From: Fratercula arctica
Taxonomy: Eukaryota > Chordata > Aves > Charadriiformes > Alcidae
DNA length: 64,000 nt
Direction: 5' to 3'
NCBI GenBank assembly: GCA_947846985.1
Contig: CANTUZ010000002.1
Span: 56,066,885 to 56,130,884, forward strand
The position numbers were made by a program, and so were the translations under genes. Position 1 is the first letter of the stretch. Every line of letters starts with the position of its first letter. Positions 1 through 13,317 of the stretch are shown here, piece by piece. The notes beneath the pieces are model-generated. The model was given only the letters and a program-made list of their open reading frames with translations, had not been told where the DNA came from and did not search any database.

Positions 1-1160
1 TTTGTCCAAAATATTCTTATTTTTCATCCAGCAGACACTGGAGTTAAGCTATCATATTTCTGCCAGGAAGGCATCAAATCATGAATTTGAATTCAGAACA
101 ATGAAAAGATCTACTGTTTTCCAGAGATCCTTTTTGCAGTGGCCTTCATGACTTACAAGCTTCTTTATTTCTTGTTTGTATGTACCTAGAATTCAGCTTC
201 TTTACACCTACCTTGAAGAATCTTGTAGTGAAATCAAATGACCTTGCTCACTATTTGCTTGGTTTTGTTTCAGGTGAATTAAAGTCAAGCTTTTTCAGTC
301 TATCACAGTAGTGAACTTTCTCTAACAATTTTAGCAGCTCTTTTCCACACCTCTTCTATTTTTCAAGAAATTTTTCAGAACTTTTTTTCTTTGGTTACTG
401 GAACTTAATATAGTGCTCCAATACCTTTCTCAGCAGTGGTTTCAACACAGCAATAATGTTACTCTTGTCCTCTTGAACATGATGTTTCTCATTCCAGAGG
501 TTCTTGGGGATGCAGCTGTACGCTGGAAGCTCTGAAATGCATTAAAGAAGCTTTAGCTTGCAAGAGGCAGTTGTCCATTTGGAGATATGTCCTCTTACCT
601 TGTCCACTGGTATATCATTATACATTTTGTACTGTGTTAAAATGGATTTGGACCCAGCTTAGCAGATGCGTCAGGTTACTTTTTATGACTGCCCAGTTCC
701 TCTCAATATTTGCCATTTTGTTATAGTGATTATATATTTACCTGTTGGATGAAAATATTAAATGTTATGAGACATTTGGGCATTGTAGCAGTCGTATTCT
801 TCTGTATCTACTTTTGATCCCTGCAGAGACTGTTAAAAATATCCCTTTCAGAAAATTGTGCCCGAGTGTCAAACTGTCAGTTAGCTAGTTCTTAATCCTT
901 TTGACATGTACTATATTGTTATGGTATATGCCTGATTTTCTAAAAAGGAATTCTAAGGAGTTCATGTCATCACAATTTCTTTGTCCAACAGACTTGTAGT
1001 TCTCTTGAAGAGTGTAGTCAGACTTGGCCAACTAAGCCTGTTTTTCATCAAGCCGCATTGATTGGCACTATTTATATTCCTGTTTCTTAATTAAGAGAAT
1101 CCAATACCATCTTTTTCATTATTTTTCTTGGGACTGAAATCAGGTTAGCAGACTTATTTA

Positions 1161-1226
1161 CAGAAGAGTTCTTATTTGCAGAAGAGTTCTTATTTGCAGA
1201 AGAGTTCTTATTTACAGAACAGTTCT
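1161..1226 (+). repeat. 18-bp minisatellite, about 3.7 copies
   Basis: The unit CAGAAGAGTTCTTATTTG occurs at 1161-1178 and 1179-1196, then with one change at 1197-1214, then as a partial copy at 1215-1226. A degenerate piece (CAGACTTATTTA, 1149-1160) precedes it. Because 18 is a multiple of three, the array gives a repeated NKNSSA peptide in one antisense frame, which I regard as incidental. Confidence 0.92.
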
Positions 1227-3227
1227 GGTTTTTCTGCTTAATTTTAACAATTTTAACTACCTTTGTATAATAATGGACCTGGCACATTACTGCACTTTTT
1301 TTTACTCCTACTATACCTTTAAAATCATGTTATTGTTGCTGCTTTTAGGCCAGTCATATTTTTTCTTGGTTTTTTTTTTTGTTTTGTTTTTCACTTGTCA
1401 CACTAACTCTTTACAAAATAAGCTTTTATTTTAGATCAATTGCTTCCTTTTATTTTTTCCTATTCGATAGATGTTTGGTTTCTTAATTATTCCTCTCTCT
1501 GATTTTCTACTAAACAGGGACGCAATTTTAGTCAAAACTATGCTCTTTTCTTAATTATGCCTGTTTGCTATCAAATGGTGATTTTCATCATATTTTTGCT
1601 ATATGCTTTTATCTTTTACTCAGGTTTTGTTGAAATTCTTTCAGCTTTCAGTAATTTCTCTTCTAAATCCTCAGCTATAAATGTTAGTAAGAGTTCAGTC
1701 CTCTATGTGACATTAGGAACCTGATGAACCTAATCTGGTTATGATCTCTGGTCCCTCATCATTCACCAGCGTGATGTCCAGATGTTAATTCATCTTCACC
1801 AGTCATTAAGAGGTCCAAATTGGGGTTACTGCTTTTTAGGTGAAATATATTTTGTTTCAAAGAGTTGTCTGCATGTTTTAGAAACTGTGGTTTCTTGTTG
1901 GTTTGGTTTTTTTTTTTTCCCCACTAAGTAACTATAGAAATTTATCCCATAACTTGTCACTTCTTCCATTCATCCCCTCCCTCCCTCCCTTCTTATATTA
2001 AATGCAAATGCATCTGACAAGTGTCCTGACATAACTGGTTGGTTTATAATAGACTCCTACCAGGGCTTTTGTAATGAGCAAATGATCCACATTGCATGGA
2101 AATTAAGGGTACAAGGAAATTGTAGCTGAAGTTAAGCACTTTCTGAAGCATTTTACTATTTATGTTACATCATTTGAAGTAATTCAGCACGTGCTGATGT
2201 TTGATTGCAATTCAGGCTCCAGTATCACTTAACTATTTACTTAATTATGTGTTTCTCTAATGACATCACAACTATGAAGACTAATACTAGTTAAATACAA
2301 AGCTTCCACAGTGTGTTTTGCCCAAGTGCGAGTATATTCTCTATTACTTTTTTTTTTGCTTGCCATTATTAGTTATTTGTGTTACACTGCATTGTTTTGT
2401 AAAGCACTTTATAACCTTTGCACTGCACTAAACAAAGAGCAGGGATTGAGATTCCATAAATTTAAAGGAAGAGGCATCCTAACTGTTTTGAAACCATAGC
2501 AACTTTAGCAGCTCCAGAAAAAACCCACAGATGTGTACAGTACAGTTCGTATGGTAGTTACAGCAAGTGGTTGACCTTTGTGGAGGATTAAAGAAGGAAG
2601 GACTTGGAGTGAGTTATGGACCATCTCATCTGTAGCTTCATGGAGTGGGGAGTATTTAGGAGTTTCCAGATTGAGAGCAGGAAACTTGGTGGACAACAAT
2701 CACTAGGTAACAGATCCAATACCAGCGTAGGTGACTAGAAGGTGAGAAACCAGAACTAGGAGGGGGAAAAGGCTAAAAAGAAAAGATTGCTAGATGGCAA
2801 GAGCTGAATGGAAGATATTGGAGAAAAATAAGTTTATAGTCAAGCACAAGGAGAGATTTGAAAATAATGAGGAGAGGCATGAACTTGGTGTGGAAGTAGG
2901 GAGGTGAAGTGAGATCATTCATGACAGGGGAGAGTAGCAGTAGGTGATTTTGGAGCATCTTTCTCAAATTCAGGGAAAAGAAACAGGATGAAGCAGTCCA
3001 GCAAATACTTATGAGTAGTTGGAAAGGCAGAGAAATGAGAAAGGTGCTTTTGCCCAATGAGGATGAAAGCAAATTATTATGAAGGTCAGTCATAAACAAA
3101 ATCTTCTTGACAGGGCAGAAGAACAATTCAGGATTACGTTGGAGGCCTGAGGAGAAGGGGTTGTGGTGATGCTGTCAATCTTGACAAAAAAAGAGGAGAA
3201 TTAGGGAAGAGAATAAAGTAATTTTTA

Positions 3228-3285
3228 CAATGTAAATTCCTCATGGTAGGAATCTGTCTTTTTTATTTCTCTGCACAACATCATG
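3228..3285 (+). repeat. Possible ancient CR1/L2-type LINE 3' end
   Basis: The text TGTAAATTCCTCATGGTAGG followed by AATCTGTCTTTTTTATTTCTCTGCAC resembles the TGTAAGCTCCTTGAGGGCAGGGACTGT-like 3' ends of old amniote CR1-L3 and L2 LINEs. The match is by eye and decayed; a repeat-library alignment would settle it. Confidence 0.4.
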
Positions 3286-4358
3286 CATGTTTATGACTCT
3301 GAATCAATCATATGTTCTGCAGATAATAAGCCTGTAATAGCAAACGGGCTCCCAAAAAGAGGGAAGATGGGACAGATTGAATGGAAAGTGACAGTGTCAG
3401 GGGGCGGAGACTCTCTTCGGGAATCACAAGCTTATCAACTATAGCTGAAGGTGTAACAGTGAATGCAAACAACCCAAAAGGGCTGGGTAAAAAAACATGA
3501 AAAATTGTTAGGACCAAGAAAGAAAAACAATAAGCATGTATGGAAAGCAGCAAGTAATTAAGGTGATACATCTGTGCTACAACGCAAGAATATGTTGGCA
3601 GTCTTTTCTAACTGGGTAATTAACATCAATCCCCAATCTCACCACACTGATCTCTGCCCTAGGAAGGAGACTGGGAACAGAAAGTGATGGAAAACCAAGG
3701 AATGTTGTGTGGAAAAAGAGAAAATGATTGGCTATGGCAAGCAGGTGCATTAGATCAAAATCCCCGAGTTTTTGCTTTAATACCATCCTGAGCTGCGATA
3801 CAGGAGCGATCAGGCATCCAGTGTCTGCTGTTACCACACAAACATATGATTAATGTAGCAAGTGCTACCATGAGTTGCTACTTCATTACTAGGTTGGGTT
3901 GTAAACAAAAGAACAAATAGTTTCAGGCTTTGAAGGGTCAATTCCAACGCGCCATGCAAAACAACATGCCATCTTCCACCTGCCAAGCACCTAATGTGTC
4001 TCAGCACCAGCTGGGTGATGTATCGTTTGTGCTAGTCTGTACAGACAGATCGGAGGGAATTCACCCGCTTGCATTGAAGAGCTAGGATCATTTGCTTTGT
4101 GTTCAGCTGGCGCTGCAAATATTTTCGTATATCCAGAGAATGATTTCATAGCCACAAATTTATATGAAAAGCACCGGTTCTTAATATTCTGCCAGCAAAG
4201 GGGATGCTGCAGGTGCAGCTCCATAGGTGACTGAATTATCACAGCTGCAAGATCACTGTGCTCTTTCCTTATTCTTGCTGGAGAAGCCTCTCACAGCATT
4301 CCTGTTGATACGATATCCATGTTCTCAGAACAATACTGCACTGGGAAGTATTCACATT

Positions 4359-4387
4359 GGGAATAATTTTCCCAGGGAATAATTTTC
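4359..4387 (+). repeat. 13-bp direct repeat, period 16
   Basis: GGGAATAATTTTC is present exactly at 4359-4371 and 4375-4387, about 190 bp upstream of the young CR1. It is unlikely to be that element's target-site duplication because both copies are on one side. Confidence 0.85.
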
Positions 4388-4577
4388 GGTAGTAATGTAA
4401 GGAAGGGATTCAGGTATTTACTCACTGTGCATTATTGGGCTTTTCTTGGAATATAACTGTTCTCCAATATGCTAGGAATGTATTGTTGTTACCTTTAAGA
4501 TGAAAGAGGATGACTAGACTGATTACTCCTTAACCTGAAGTTGTTCGATAAGTGAAAAGGGAGTCATGAGTCATTAG

Positions 4578-5318
4578 AGAGACCTGGACAGGTTGGACAT
4601 CTGGGCAGAGAGAAACCTTATGAAATTCAACAAGGGCAAGTGCAGGGTGCTGCACCTGGGGAGGAACAACCCCATGCACCAGTACAGGTTGGGGGCTGAC
4701 CTGCTGGAGAGCAGCTCTGTGGAAAGAGATCTGGGAGTCCTGGTGGACAACAGGATGACCATGAGCCAGCAATGTGCCCTTGTGGCCAAGAAGGCCAATG
4801 GCATCCTGGGGTGCATCAAAAAGAGTGTGGCCAGCAGGTCAAGGGAGGTCATCCTCCCCCTCTACTCTGCATTGGTGAGGCCACACCTGGAGTACTGTGT
4901 CCAGTTCTGGGCTCCCCAGTTCCAGAAGGACAGGGAACTGCTGGAAAGGGTGCAGCAGAGGGCTACCAAGATGATTAGGGGACTGGAACACCCCTCTTAT
5001 GAAGAAAGGCTGAGGGATTTGGGTCTCTTCAGTCTGGAAAAAAGACGGCTGAGGGGGGATCTTATCAACACTTATAAATACTTAAAGGGTGGGTGTCAGG
5101 AGGATGGGACCAGGCTCTTTTCAGTGGTGCCCGGGGACAGGACAAGAGGCAATGGGCACAAACTTGAGCACAAGAAGTTCGACCTAAACATGAGGAGGAA
5201 CTTCTTTACCCTGAGGGTGGCAGAGCACTGGAACAGGCTGCCCAGAGAGGTGGTGGAGTCTCCATCTCTGGAGACATTCAAAACCCGCATGGACGTGTTC
5301 CTGTGTAACCTGCTCTAG
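4578..5318 (+). pseudogene. CR1 ORF2 C-terminal fragment (reverse transcriptase thumb and C-terminal region)
   Basis: An open frame of about 246 codons, beginning [18 protein letters not shown] and ending [13 protein letters not shown] with a natural stop. The motifs [46 protein letters not shown] and [19 protein letters not shown] are hallmark CR1 residues C-terminal to the catalytic FADD box. There is no frameshift or internal stop over the whole fragment, in contrast to the second CR1 at 33950-35335. The missing upstream part means no active enzyme. Any ATG or TTG in the fragment is incidental; it was inherited by truncation, not chosen as a start. Confidence 0.9.
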
Positions 5319-5378
5319 GTGACCCTGCTCTGGCAGGGGGGTTGGACTAGATGATCTCCAGAGGTCCCTTCCAACCCT

Positions 5379-5406
5379 ATGGTTCTATGATTCTATGATT
5401 CTATGA
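5379..5406 (+). repeat. CR1 3'-terminal octamer repeat (ATTCTATG)n
   Basis: About three tandem copies of an ATTCTATG-like unit close the CR1 element. In avian CR1 this short direct repeat replaces a poly(A) tail and is thought to be used in target-primed reverse transcription. Host sequence resumes at AAGCCATC. Confidence 0.9.
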
Positions 5407-5780
5407 AGCCATCTAATTGTTATGCAGCTGACCAAGTCAATGTACCATAACAACTGTGCCTACATATGATCTCTGTAATTGCTATTATTTGAATAGTCAG
5501 AGCTATAGGGTAGAGTCTTGGTGAAAAGTGAAAGAAGGAAATCTGGGACAGCTTCCTGGCTGTACACTTTATATCAACAACCAAGGTCTGATGAGGCAGG
5601 GACCAGATCTACCATAGTTCTCCTGTTAAGTGCATACCAAAGAGTGTTAGGTATGTAGTGTACTAAAGCATTTTCAGTCACATGCAATAAGACAACTTCC
5701 ATAACTTCAGCCTGGCAGACTGCCGTAACAGTAAAGCACCATTTCAGCTGAAAAGGGGGTCATTTTGTGAGTCTAAGGAT

Positions 5781-5880
5781 ACAGAAATTGCCATCCTGCA
5801 TTGGGCCAGGAATCCATCTACCTTAATGTCCAGTCTCCGGCATTGACCTCCTTCAGAAAATGATGTCTGACAGTAATCCC
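5781..5880 (+). repeat. Possible ancient amniote interspersed repeat
   Basis: GCCATCCTGCATTGGGCCAG, then AATCCATCTACCTTAATGTCC, AGTCTCCGGCATTGACC and CTTCAGAAAATGATG, follows the order of a repeat I recall from reptile and bird genomes (a 'gggtcagaccaatggtccatct ... ccagtatcctgtctc' type). I cannot assign a family. It starts about 375 bp after the young CR1 ends. Confidence 0.4.
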
Positions 5881-8800
5881 ACTGATAAATTTTTCATGTA
5901 AGAATTGACTGCAGGATAAGGCCCTAAACACAGGATGTACAAATGGATGATGCTGTGCAGATGGATGTAATGGAGAAGAAGACTGGAGCTGCTCAAGAAT
6001 GTTTCATCGTCATGAGTGGACAGGTTTTACTTGGAGATGTATCTTTATTAGTGTTTTATTAGTGTTTCTGACATACATCTACAACCCGAAGCATGCAACA
6101 AGGGAGGAACAGTGCTGGGGCAGAATCAGGGATAGGTTTCATAGCAGACCCAGCTGCTCACACGAGGGTACAGAGAAGAGACCAAGAAGGAAAAATCACT
6201 GGAATTAGTAAGTGCTGTGAATAGGGAGAACAGAAGGGAGGCAAAAAATAAACAGCTGAGATACACAAGTCTATTGCTTCCATGTGCAGACAGCAATATC
6301 AGATCCTGCAGGTAGGCCCTAGGTTGGTGTTTGAATAGAAGCATCAGCTGCTTTGCAGAAATTTGCAACATCTGTTTAAACCATTCTGTAGACTGTAACT
6401 CTCCTCCCAGCACCAGCTGCTACAGGAAAGGACAGTCCTTTTCATTAAGTTTCAGTATGTCAGTTTTCCATTTAATCTGCACCAGTAGCTGCTCCAAGAA
6501 CAAAATATTAAAAAACAATAGGAAACAATTGTTTCATGAAGGCTTGATGCCTGCCATTCTATCTAGAGTAGCAGGAGCAGGGTAAATGAGTTTATGGTTT
6601 GGATAGTACATGAGATACGCAATACAGTGAATAGTGTAACATGAAAAGACCAGAAAATTCATCAATACCAAGTATCCTGTAGCCTCACAGAATAATTATT
6701 AACATGGTCCCGTTCCCCCACTTTGTCCTGAATATGCAGGAACTATTGATACTTCTTTTTTAATTATGGAAACATTTTATTCCACTGTCTCTTGCCATGG
6801 CCTGTCCATTATTGTTCTGATAACTATCTTGCTGCATATGGGTATCGTTCTGATCAACAGGTACATGCTGTACAGAAATCTGTGTGCCAACAATACCCAG
6901 TTGGAGAACACCGTTAATGAAAAGTTTTATATTGAATTAGTTCAGTTCTCTAAAGAACAGACTGAATCTAAACTTGAATATTAAAAGTTGTGTGGACCAT
7001 TGTATTTAAACTTGCCACTTTTTGCTATTTTTAATCAAGTGCTTTTCTTCTGTCTCTTGCTGAATATGCTAAGAAGTTTACATAATTCTGAAAGTGATAA
7101 TAACAGTTACATTTCAGAGCATTGCATTTAGAATGCCCTCATAGCAGGTCCTTGTTCCAAGGGGTTATTTTTCCTCCTCTTTGCCCCATCCCTGCTGCCA
7201 GAACTGTATAACTGGGCAGTACACCAGAGAATAATATTCAAATAGTTAAATACAAGATAATAAACTTAAGATATAAAACCCTAAACTGCATACAAAGGAT
7301 AAAATATTCTAAATTAAATGTAACATGAAAATGTTTAGAAATCACTCCAGGTATCTTAAAGAATATGTACTTAATGCACAGTGCAAGCAAAAACATTGGA
7401 ATGAAAGAAATGCCATTTAACAAAAGGAGTAGGAGTTTATATAGAACATGTTGAGAATGAAACTTGGCTTCAGTAGAAACAAAGGCCATTTTTTTTTTAT
7501 AATTGGAGTCTTCAAGCATCCATCCAGAATGTTCCTTAAACGCATATATAAATTTAGAAACAGTTTGTTTAAACTCAGTGAAGATGTGTTTTGTTTGTAT
7601 GTTCTTATATCCAGGATATCTGCTTAATAACTTACCAATAACCTTAGTAAATTAGAGGCAAAGTTACTAAATTTGTACTTGGCTAAGTAGATTGAATTTC
7701 TGGTGTCCTGAGCAAACACAGGTCTGAATCCTGGAGGCATAGCTACAGGACCGGAATCAAGGACAGTCATTTTTTCCCAACATAATAAACTTCCATTTGG
7801 AGTTAGAGAGAAATGCCTTCACCTTAACGTGACTTTATCTAATTGTCCACGCACATTTAGCTGGTTTTATAACTGTCTGTCAGTGGCTATTTCAGGTTGG
7901 GTTTATTTGGGATTTTTAAAGCGAGGCATAGAAAGGAAGGCACTCAGCCTGTAACTTCTAAATGCTCAATTTAAATGCTTTACATGTTGACTGTCTCTTG
8001 CAGAGGGTCACTGCACAGGCAAACCTCATTTTTGTTGCAATGGAACCACATAACCTTTAGTTTGTTAGTATGAGAGGGGATGCTCGTTAGCAGGGATGCC
8101 GGGGCCACCTTCTTTGGACTTCCCTTGACCACAGCGTGAATGCTGCTTTCTGAAATGCAGACCCATGGTGCGACTGTTTTAATCCACTTAGTGTAATGGT
8201 CTGAGTAAACTGAGGCAATTCTTCCTCTCAAAGGTACACACAAATCTCACACGTTAGCCACTGTGCATGTGTGTGAGAGGAGTGTTCTCTCCTAATATCC
8301 CAGCAAGTGACATCTCGCTGCAGAAAGGTTCAAAGCTGAATGCTTTCACTCCCATTTTCTGTGTTTCTTAAGCTATGAAAGGGGAAGCAAGATGTTTTCC
8401 TGCCTCCGTTTTAGTGAGTGAGCATTGCACTTTAGATTGCTGCTGACCTTGCTGGTGCCGTGACCCCCCCAGGAGGGACAAGTGGCACTAGGAATGACTG
8501 ATGGATAATATTTGAGATTTCAGTACTCTGCTAGGTGACATCATGGGAGGATGCAGGCCCCAGAAAGCATTCTGCTTGCTGAGGTTGAACAGCGAGAGCG
8601 TCGTGGTGGGCCTGATCCCACCGAGAGGAGTTTACTGCAGGGGAAGTGAAAGGAGCTCCGAACAGGGGAAGAAAACATGAGGGCGTACGAATCCTGAGGA
8701 AGTTGTAGCTGCAATGACAACACACTGTCTGGCAGGTTTCAGGATGTTGAATGCTGCCTCCCAAAGTGTTTGAAATGCCTTTCTCACTTTCTTCACACTA

Positions 8801-9619
8801 CCCAGTATTGACAGCAAATAATAACTCATAAGTCGAATTAGAACTCAATTGTTTATTTCTCTAGGGGCCAGAACTAGGGGCAAGAGCAAGCAATTTTCTA
8901 GTCAATGCCTGTGTGTTAAAAGTGCTATTTGGTGAATTCTGAAAAGGAATTCTGGAAAATAAAAAAAAAAAGTAAAATTAAAATCCCAGTTAGCACATGA
9001 AATCAAACTGAAATTGCTTTTCAGAGGTTAGTTGTACCACTTCATAGGAGAAACTGTTCTGCCAGTGCATAAGCGAGCTGCTCAACTTGCAAACATTTTT
9101 TGCTATGAATGTGCTACAGGAAATCTTTACTGACAGGTTATTATGACTACTTTAATGCACGTATGACCCACTGTCTGGAAGACAGTTAAAATTATAAACT
9201 GCTCATAAATTCACTGACACTGTTGGCAACGATGTGTTACAGCAGTAAACATTTAATTTGATCCTCATTTCTTAAAACAGTGGTATTGCTATGCCTGCAG
9301 AAATGCGAAGCTTCCTGTTGAAGAAACCTATTTCAGGTCTCTGCGTATTAGTCCTTCAGCCTTGCTTATAAGCGTTTGTGACAAATGAAAGTAGTCATAT
9401 TAAATCTCCATTTAATGTTAAAATGAAAGCGACAAATTCATACAATTCACAGCTTTCTGCATTAAAGTTCTTATAAAGCCTTACACCCAATTCTAAGAAA
9501 TCATTTCTGTCCATGATCTTTCTCTAAATGATTTTTTATGTAGTTGTCTGCCCCAGCTACACACGATACATGTGAGGCATAAAGAATAATCTTGTAACAA
9601 GGGAAGCTTATAAGTTCTC

Positions 9620-9692
9620 ACAGTTCTTACTCAGGCAAATTTCCTTCAGTGAATAGGAATTATGCTCAAGTGATAATTGCATCATCTGGCTC
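9620..9692 (+). repeat. Possible relic of a palindromic amniote repeat
   Basis: CAGTTCTTACTCAGGCAAAT, then GTGAATAGGAATTATGCTCAAGTGATAATTGCATCATCTGGC, resembles an old self-complementary repeat whose arms read like cagtccttactcaggcaaaa and ttttgcctgagtaaggactgcaggat. The two arms are now too diverged to form a good stem. The family assignment is uncertain. Confidence 0.35.
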
Positions 9693-12148
9693 ACGGTTTG
9701 AGTATGTAGAGATCTTTCAACTCAATGCCATAAAATGATGTTTAGATGCGATGAAACGGTATCTATAGTCCTCTGCCCTATTGTTCACTTCCCCACATCC
9801 TGCAGCTGCAAGATAGAGCTTCATTTTCTCTCAAACATTATGTAGAAGTCGGCTTCTGACAGGAAAACCTTAGGAGTAGCAGTAAGGTGAAGTGGGAAGA
9901 ACCCCTGCTTGCCTTTTTGATCTGTTAATTTTTGTGTACTGTTTTTTTCTGTGAGGCTGGGGGACGAGCTCTGAGTTCGCCAGCTTTGCCAGCTGTTGGC
10001 TACATGCACACTGCTTGCACCAAAGCCAAGCTTAAAGGGAGGCTGTTAAACCCCGCATTTTCAGGGACTATATTTCTATCAAAGCTCATTTAGTTGGGTT
10101 TGCATACTTCTGGCCTCTTTTGATGCTAAACAAATAGTAGCCCTCACCTGCTCACACCACAGGTTTATTTCAATGGCTTTCACTATAGCTTTCTAGAGCC
10201 TGGCCTTCTGTCTTGTGAAGTCCATGCTTCCTGGTTCCATGATTTTTTTTAGAAAAATTCAGTTCTGGACTCATTTGTACAATTCATGATGTAGAATTTT
10301 AAGACTGCTTTGAGGACTCCTAAAGCACAGCCACAGAAGGAAGTGAGGTATTGGAAGAGATAAATCAGCATGATCAGAACATGTATGTCATTTTATGCTG
10401 TTCCGCCGTAAACCTGGGGTTCATCACGGGAGATTAGACAGAACATAAAGATAGTACCAGACCCAAGTAATGACTGGAGAGAGCTGTAAAAATGCTGGAC
10501 TGACAGGTTTATGTAAATTTCATGAAGAAAATGTAAACCTTAAAGAACTGAATACAGCATCAGGAAAGAATAGAAATGTTGAGTGCATTAAGGTTTAGCC
10601 CCCCCGCCCCCCCAAAAAATTCTGAAAGCAGAAAACCACGTCGGATGTGAGGTGGGAAGAGGGGCGTTGGAGATGAGATGGGATGCCATATGCAGATAGA
10701 GTGAAAAGGTACCTCACCACTTAGGAAAACAGGCTCAGCCTAAAGCTCTGATGACAGGGAAAAGGGATGCATATAGAGGTGACACACAGCTAAGTAGAAG
10801 AATTAAGTCAATCAGAGAATTGGTCATGTCGCAATAACAAGGCTGTTAGCAACTGATCATAATACTGCAGAAAACAGCAAAAGAAAGGAAGTGAAGGTGA
10901 GAGTGCAACATTCTGTGAGAAAAAGTCTGCTTAGAAGTGGTTTTAAGTTATACGAACATCAGTGTTAAAAATGACGTGGAAGAACCAGGCAGGTAGGGTG
11001 AGCCTGCAGTAGAAATGCAACCAGTGCCTGATTAAAGCAATGGTGACCATGAAGTGCAATTAATATCCTATGCAAGGATACAGCAGATTACTGCAGTTTT
11101 CTTCTTCTGTATTAATTATACAACAATTGAAAGGCCAAAATACATGGAAGAGTCCTCAGGCAGATGAGAGTAAAATTTAGCTTTTTGTCTCCCTGTAAAA
11201 CTAAAGCCCTCAATAACATGGAAAATAGCATAGAAGTTTTTCAAAAATTCATCTCAGTGAGCAGCTTTCAAATTGTTGTTGCCAAAATTGAGAGGAATTC
11301 AACTGCTTTTCACTCACATGGCTCAGTTTCATGCAGTTAGAGTTGTAAAGATGCTGTCTAATGGTCTACAGCGGATCCATACAGGAGCCCTGAGGAGTCA
11401 CAGAATGAAAGGAAACGGAGGGAAAAAAATAAACAAAAAGGAAATGAAAAAGGTAATTTTTTGAGAAAGGGGGGAGCAAAGGGCCCAGTTCAGAGTAAGA
11501 AGAAAGTATATTATAGGTGAACTAACTGACTTTCAGCAGGTATGAAGGCTCATGTACCGTCTTCTCTCCTTCACTAAATATTTAGCTTTATTGTCTTTCA
11601 CATAATTAATAAATGTTCCTCAGCTAATTGAGGAGAGTAATGCTGAGTGGCACTTACAGAACCAAAACTTTGGGTTTCATTGTACCTGGAAATAGTGCTT
11701 GACTATTGAAACTTCTAGACTACTGAAGAAAGCAGCTGGCTGTGTTACATCCACAGGAGCTTTTTAGTGCTCCCTGCTCCCACCTGAGTGACAGAGAAGG
11801 ACTCCCTGCCTTCTCAGATAACTTCTGTGCTAGATGTGACCAACAAAACGAGCTGTGTAATTTCTAAGAGCTGTGGGTAGTAGGGAAGGCTGTAGCTTGT
11901 CAGGAGAAAGCATGGGAGTTTGGCAACAGCCTGCTATGAATTCATTCAAGGAAGTAAAATGTGTTTATGGTGGCAGTTCTCAGCACAGTATCATAGTTCT
12001 GTTGTACTGTTTAGCTAAATGTCATCTATTAATATTTCAGTGAACAAGGCCCCATGCAAAACCCAGCTGGGATCTCATAATCAGTCATTTTGCATAATGA
12101 AAAGAGGCTGTCTTAGTGCCCAGCTCTGTTTTCCAGTTACATTTATCC

Positions 12149-12205
12149 ATGCACTTGGCCTGATCCTGCAGTACTGCTTCCCACATTAGTGATGTAGTGT
12201 CACTG
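12149..12205 (+). repeat. Possible arm of the same palindromic repeat class
   Basis: CACTTGGCCTGATCCTGCAG plus TACTGCTTCCCACATTAGTG looks like the outer arm (ggcctgatcctgcag) of the repeat class proposed at 9620. This is a weak by-eye call. Confidence 0.28.
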
Positions 12206-13317
12206 CAGCACATGTGCAGAAGGATTTTCACACTGTAATATGGCTAGAAAAGCAGTGTACAGTCAAACACAGGGCTGTAAGCAAAATCATTTTATTGACA
12301 AGCTCTCTATTCAGATTTCAATTAGTGCCATCCTCATCCCATCTCAAAGTTGAAAATTCAAATTTTGTTGCCGCTGGAGATTTGGAGTAAAGAAAAGCAT
12401 CCTGAAGGAAAGCTTAATTTTGCAATAAGAGTGTTTTTTCTCTTCACTTCCCTTTGCTTCTTTTCCCTTTTGAAATTTCCCTAATTTTATCTTCTTTGAG
12501 AGTTATTCAAAACTGAGTTGTTTTGAATAACATTTTGGAAACACATCATCTTTTGTATGCCTTGATAACCCAGTCAGGTCAAAAAATATCAGTAGTTCCC
12601 CAAATTGATCCATTCTAGACTCCACCACAGGAGTGGCAAGTACTCTTAAGTTTTTTATTAACTAATTACTGTCAACTTGTGAACCTCTTGTCTCTATTCT
12701 AAATAATTCTGCAATCCACTATTCTGTGAGCTGAATTCTGTACATTTTTAATGGGTATTATCTTCCAGCTGTAGTTGAAAGCAAACAGATACTGGTTTGT
12801 GTTCCTGCAGCAGCCAGGCCTTGAAGTAGCCCTCCCAAGTTCTAAGAGGATAGTCCACTAAGTATTTTTAAATCAGAATGTTTTCTTTTTGTTTTGAGTT
12901 GTCGTTTATTTTGATCTCCTCTTCACAGTTAAAACATTTGTTTTCGCAAAACATTTTGAATTTCCTGTCTGAGATGCTGTTCATGCAGATAGTTTCCCTG
13001 AAGTCACCACATTTGCTTGTGCAGGGAACTTAGACTACTGTGAAATGTTGTTCCATACAGATTTAGCACAGATTTTCAGGATATTTTTGCCCAAGAGTGA
13101 TTATAAATATTTTAAAAGGTCATTTTTCTAGCTAAAAGGAAGTATTATGTCAATTAGTCAACATACTTAAATCACCCTGTGCAGCAATGTGTTTAATGAA
13201 AATTAATTTAATAAATCCTCTCATTCTATCACTGAAGGGTTCCTGATTCTGTTCCTCTAAACCCAGAGGCAGTCCTCATATGGATAGGCTTTAAATGAAG
13301 TTTAATTATTTGTGTAA

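Larger units (their letters stand above)
4577..5406 (+). mobile_element. CR1 LINE, 5'-truncated, young copy
   Basis: A non-LTR retrotransposon fragment in the sense orientation of the host gene. Homology starts abruptly at about 4577; just upstream the frame has a TAG at 4575-4577, which marks the truncation point. It carries the last part of ORF2 (4578-5318), then a short 3' UTR with GGTTGGACTAGATGATCTCC and GGTCCCTTCCAACCC, and ends in ATTCTATG-type octamers at about 5379-5406. That end is diagnostic of avian CR1. No poly(A) tail is present and no clear target-site duplication was seen, both normal for CR1. It lacks ORF1, the endonuclease and the catalytic part of the reverse transcriptase, so it is dead as a mobile element. 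Confidence 0.95.

Noticed and set aside
1161..1226. Possible CRISPR-like repeat array
   Set aside because: Copies are directly adjacent with no unique spacers, and the genome is vertebrate.
4046..4576. Upstream extension of the young CR1
   Set aside because: Homology stops sharply at about 4577 with an in-frame TAG; the preceding DNA has no CR1 reverse transcriptase motifs.
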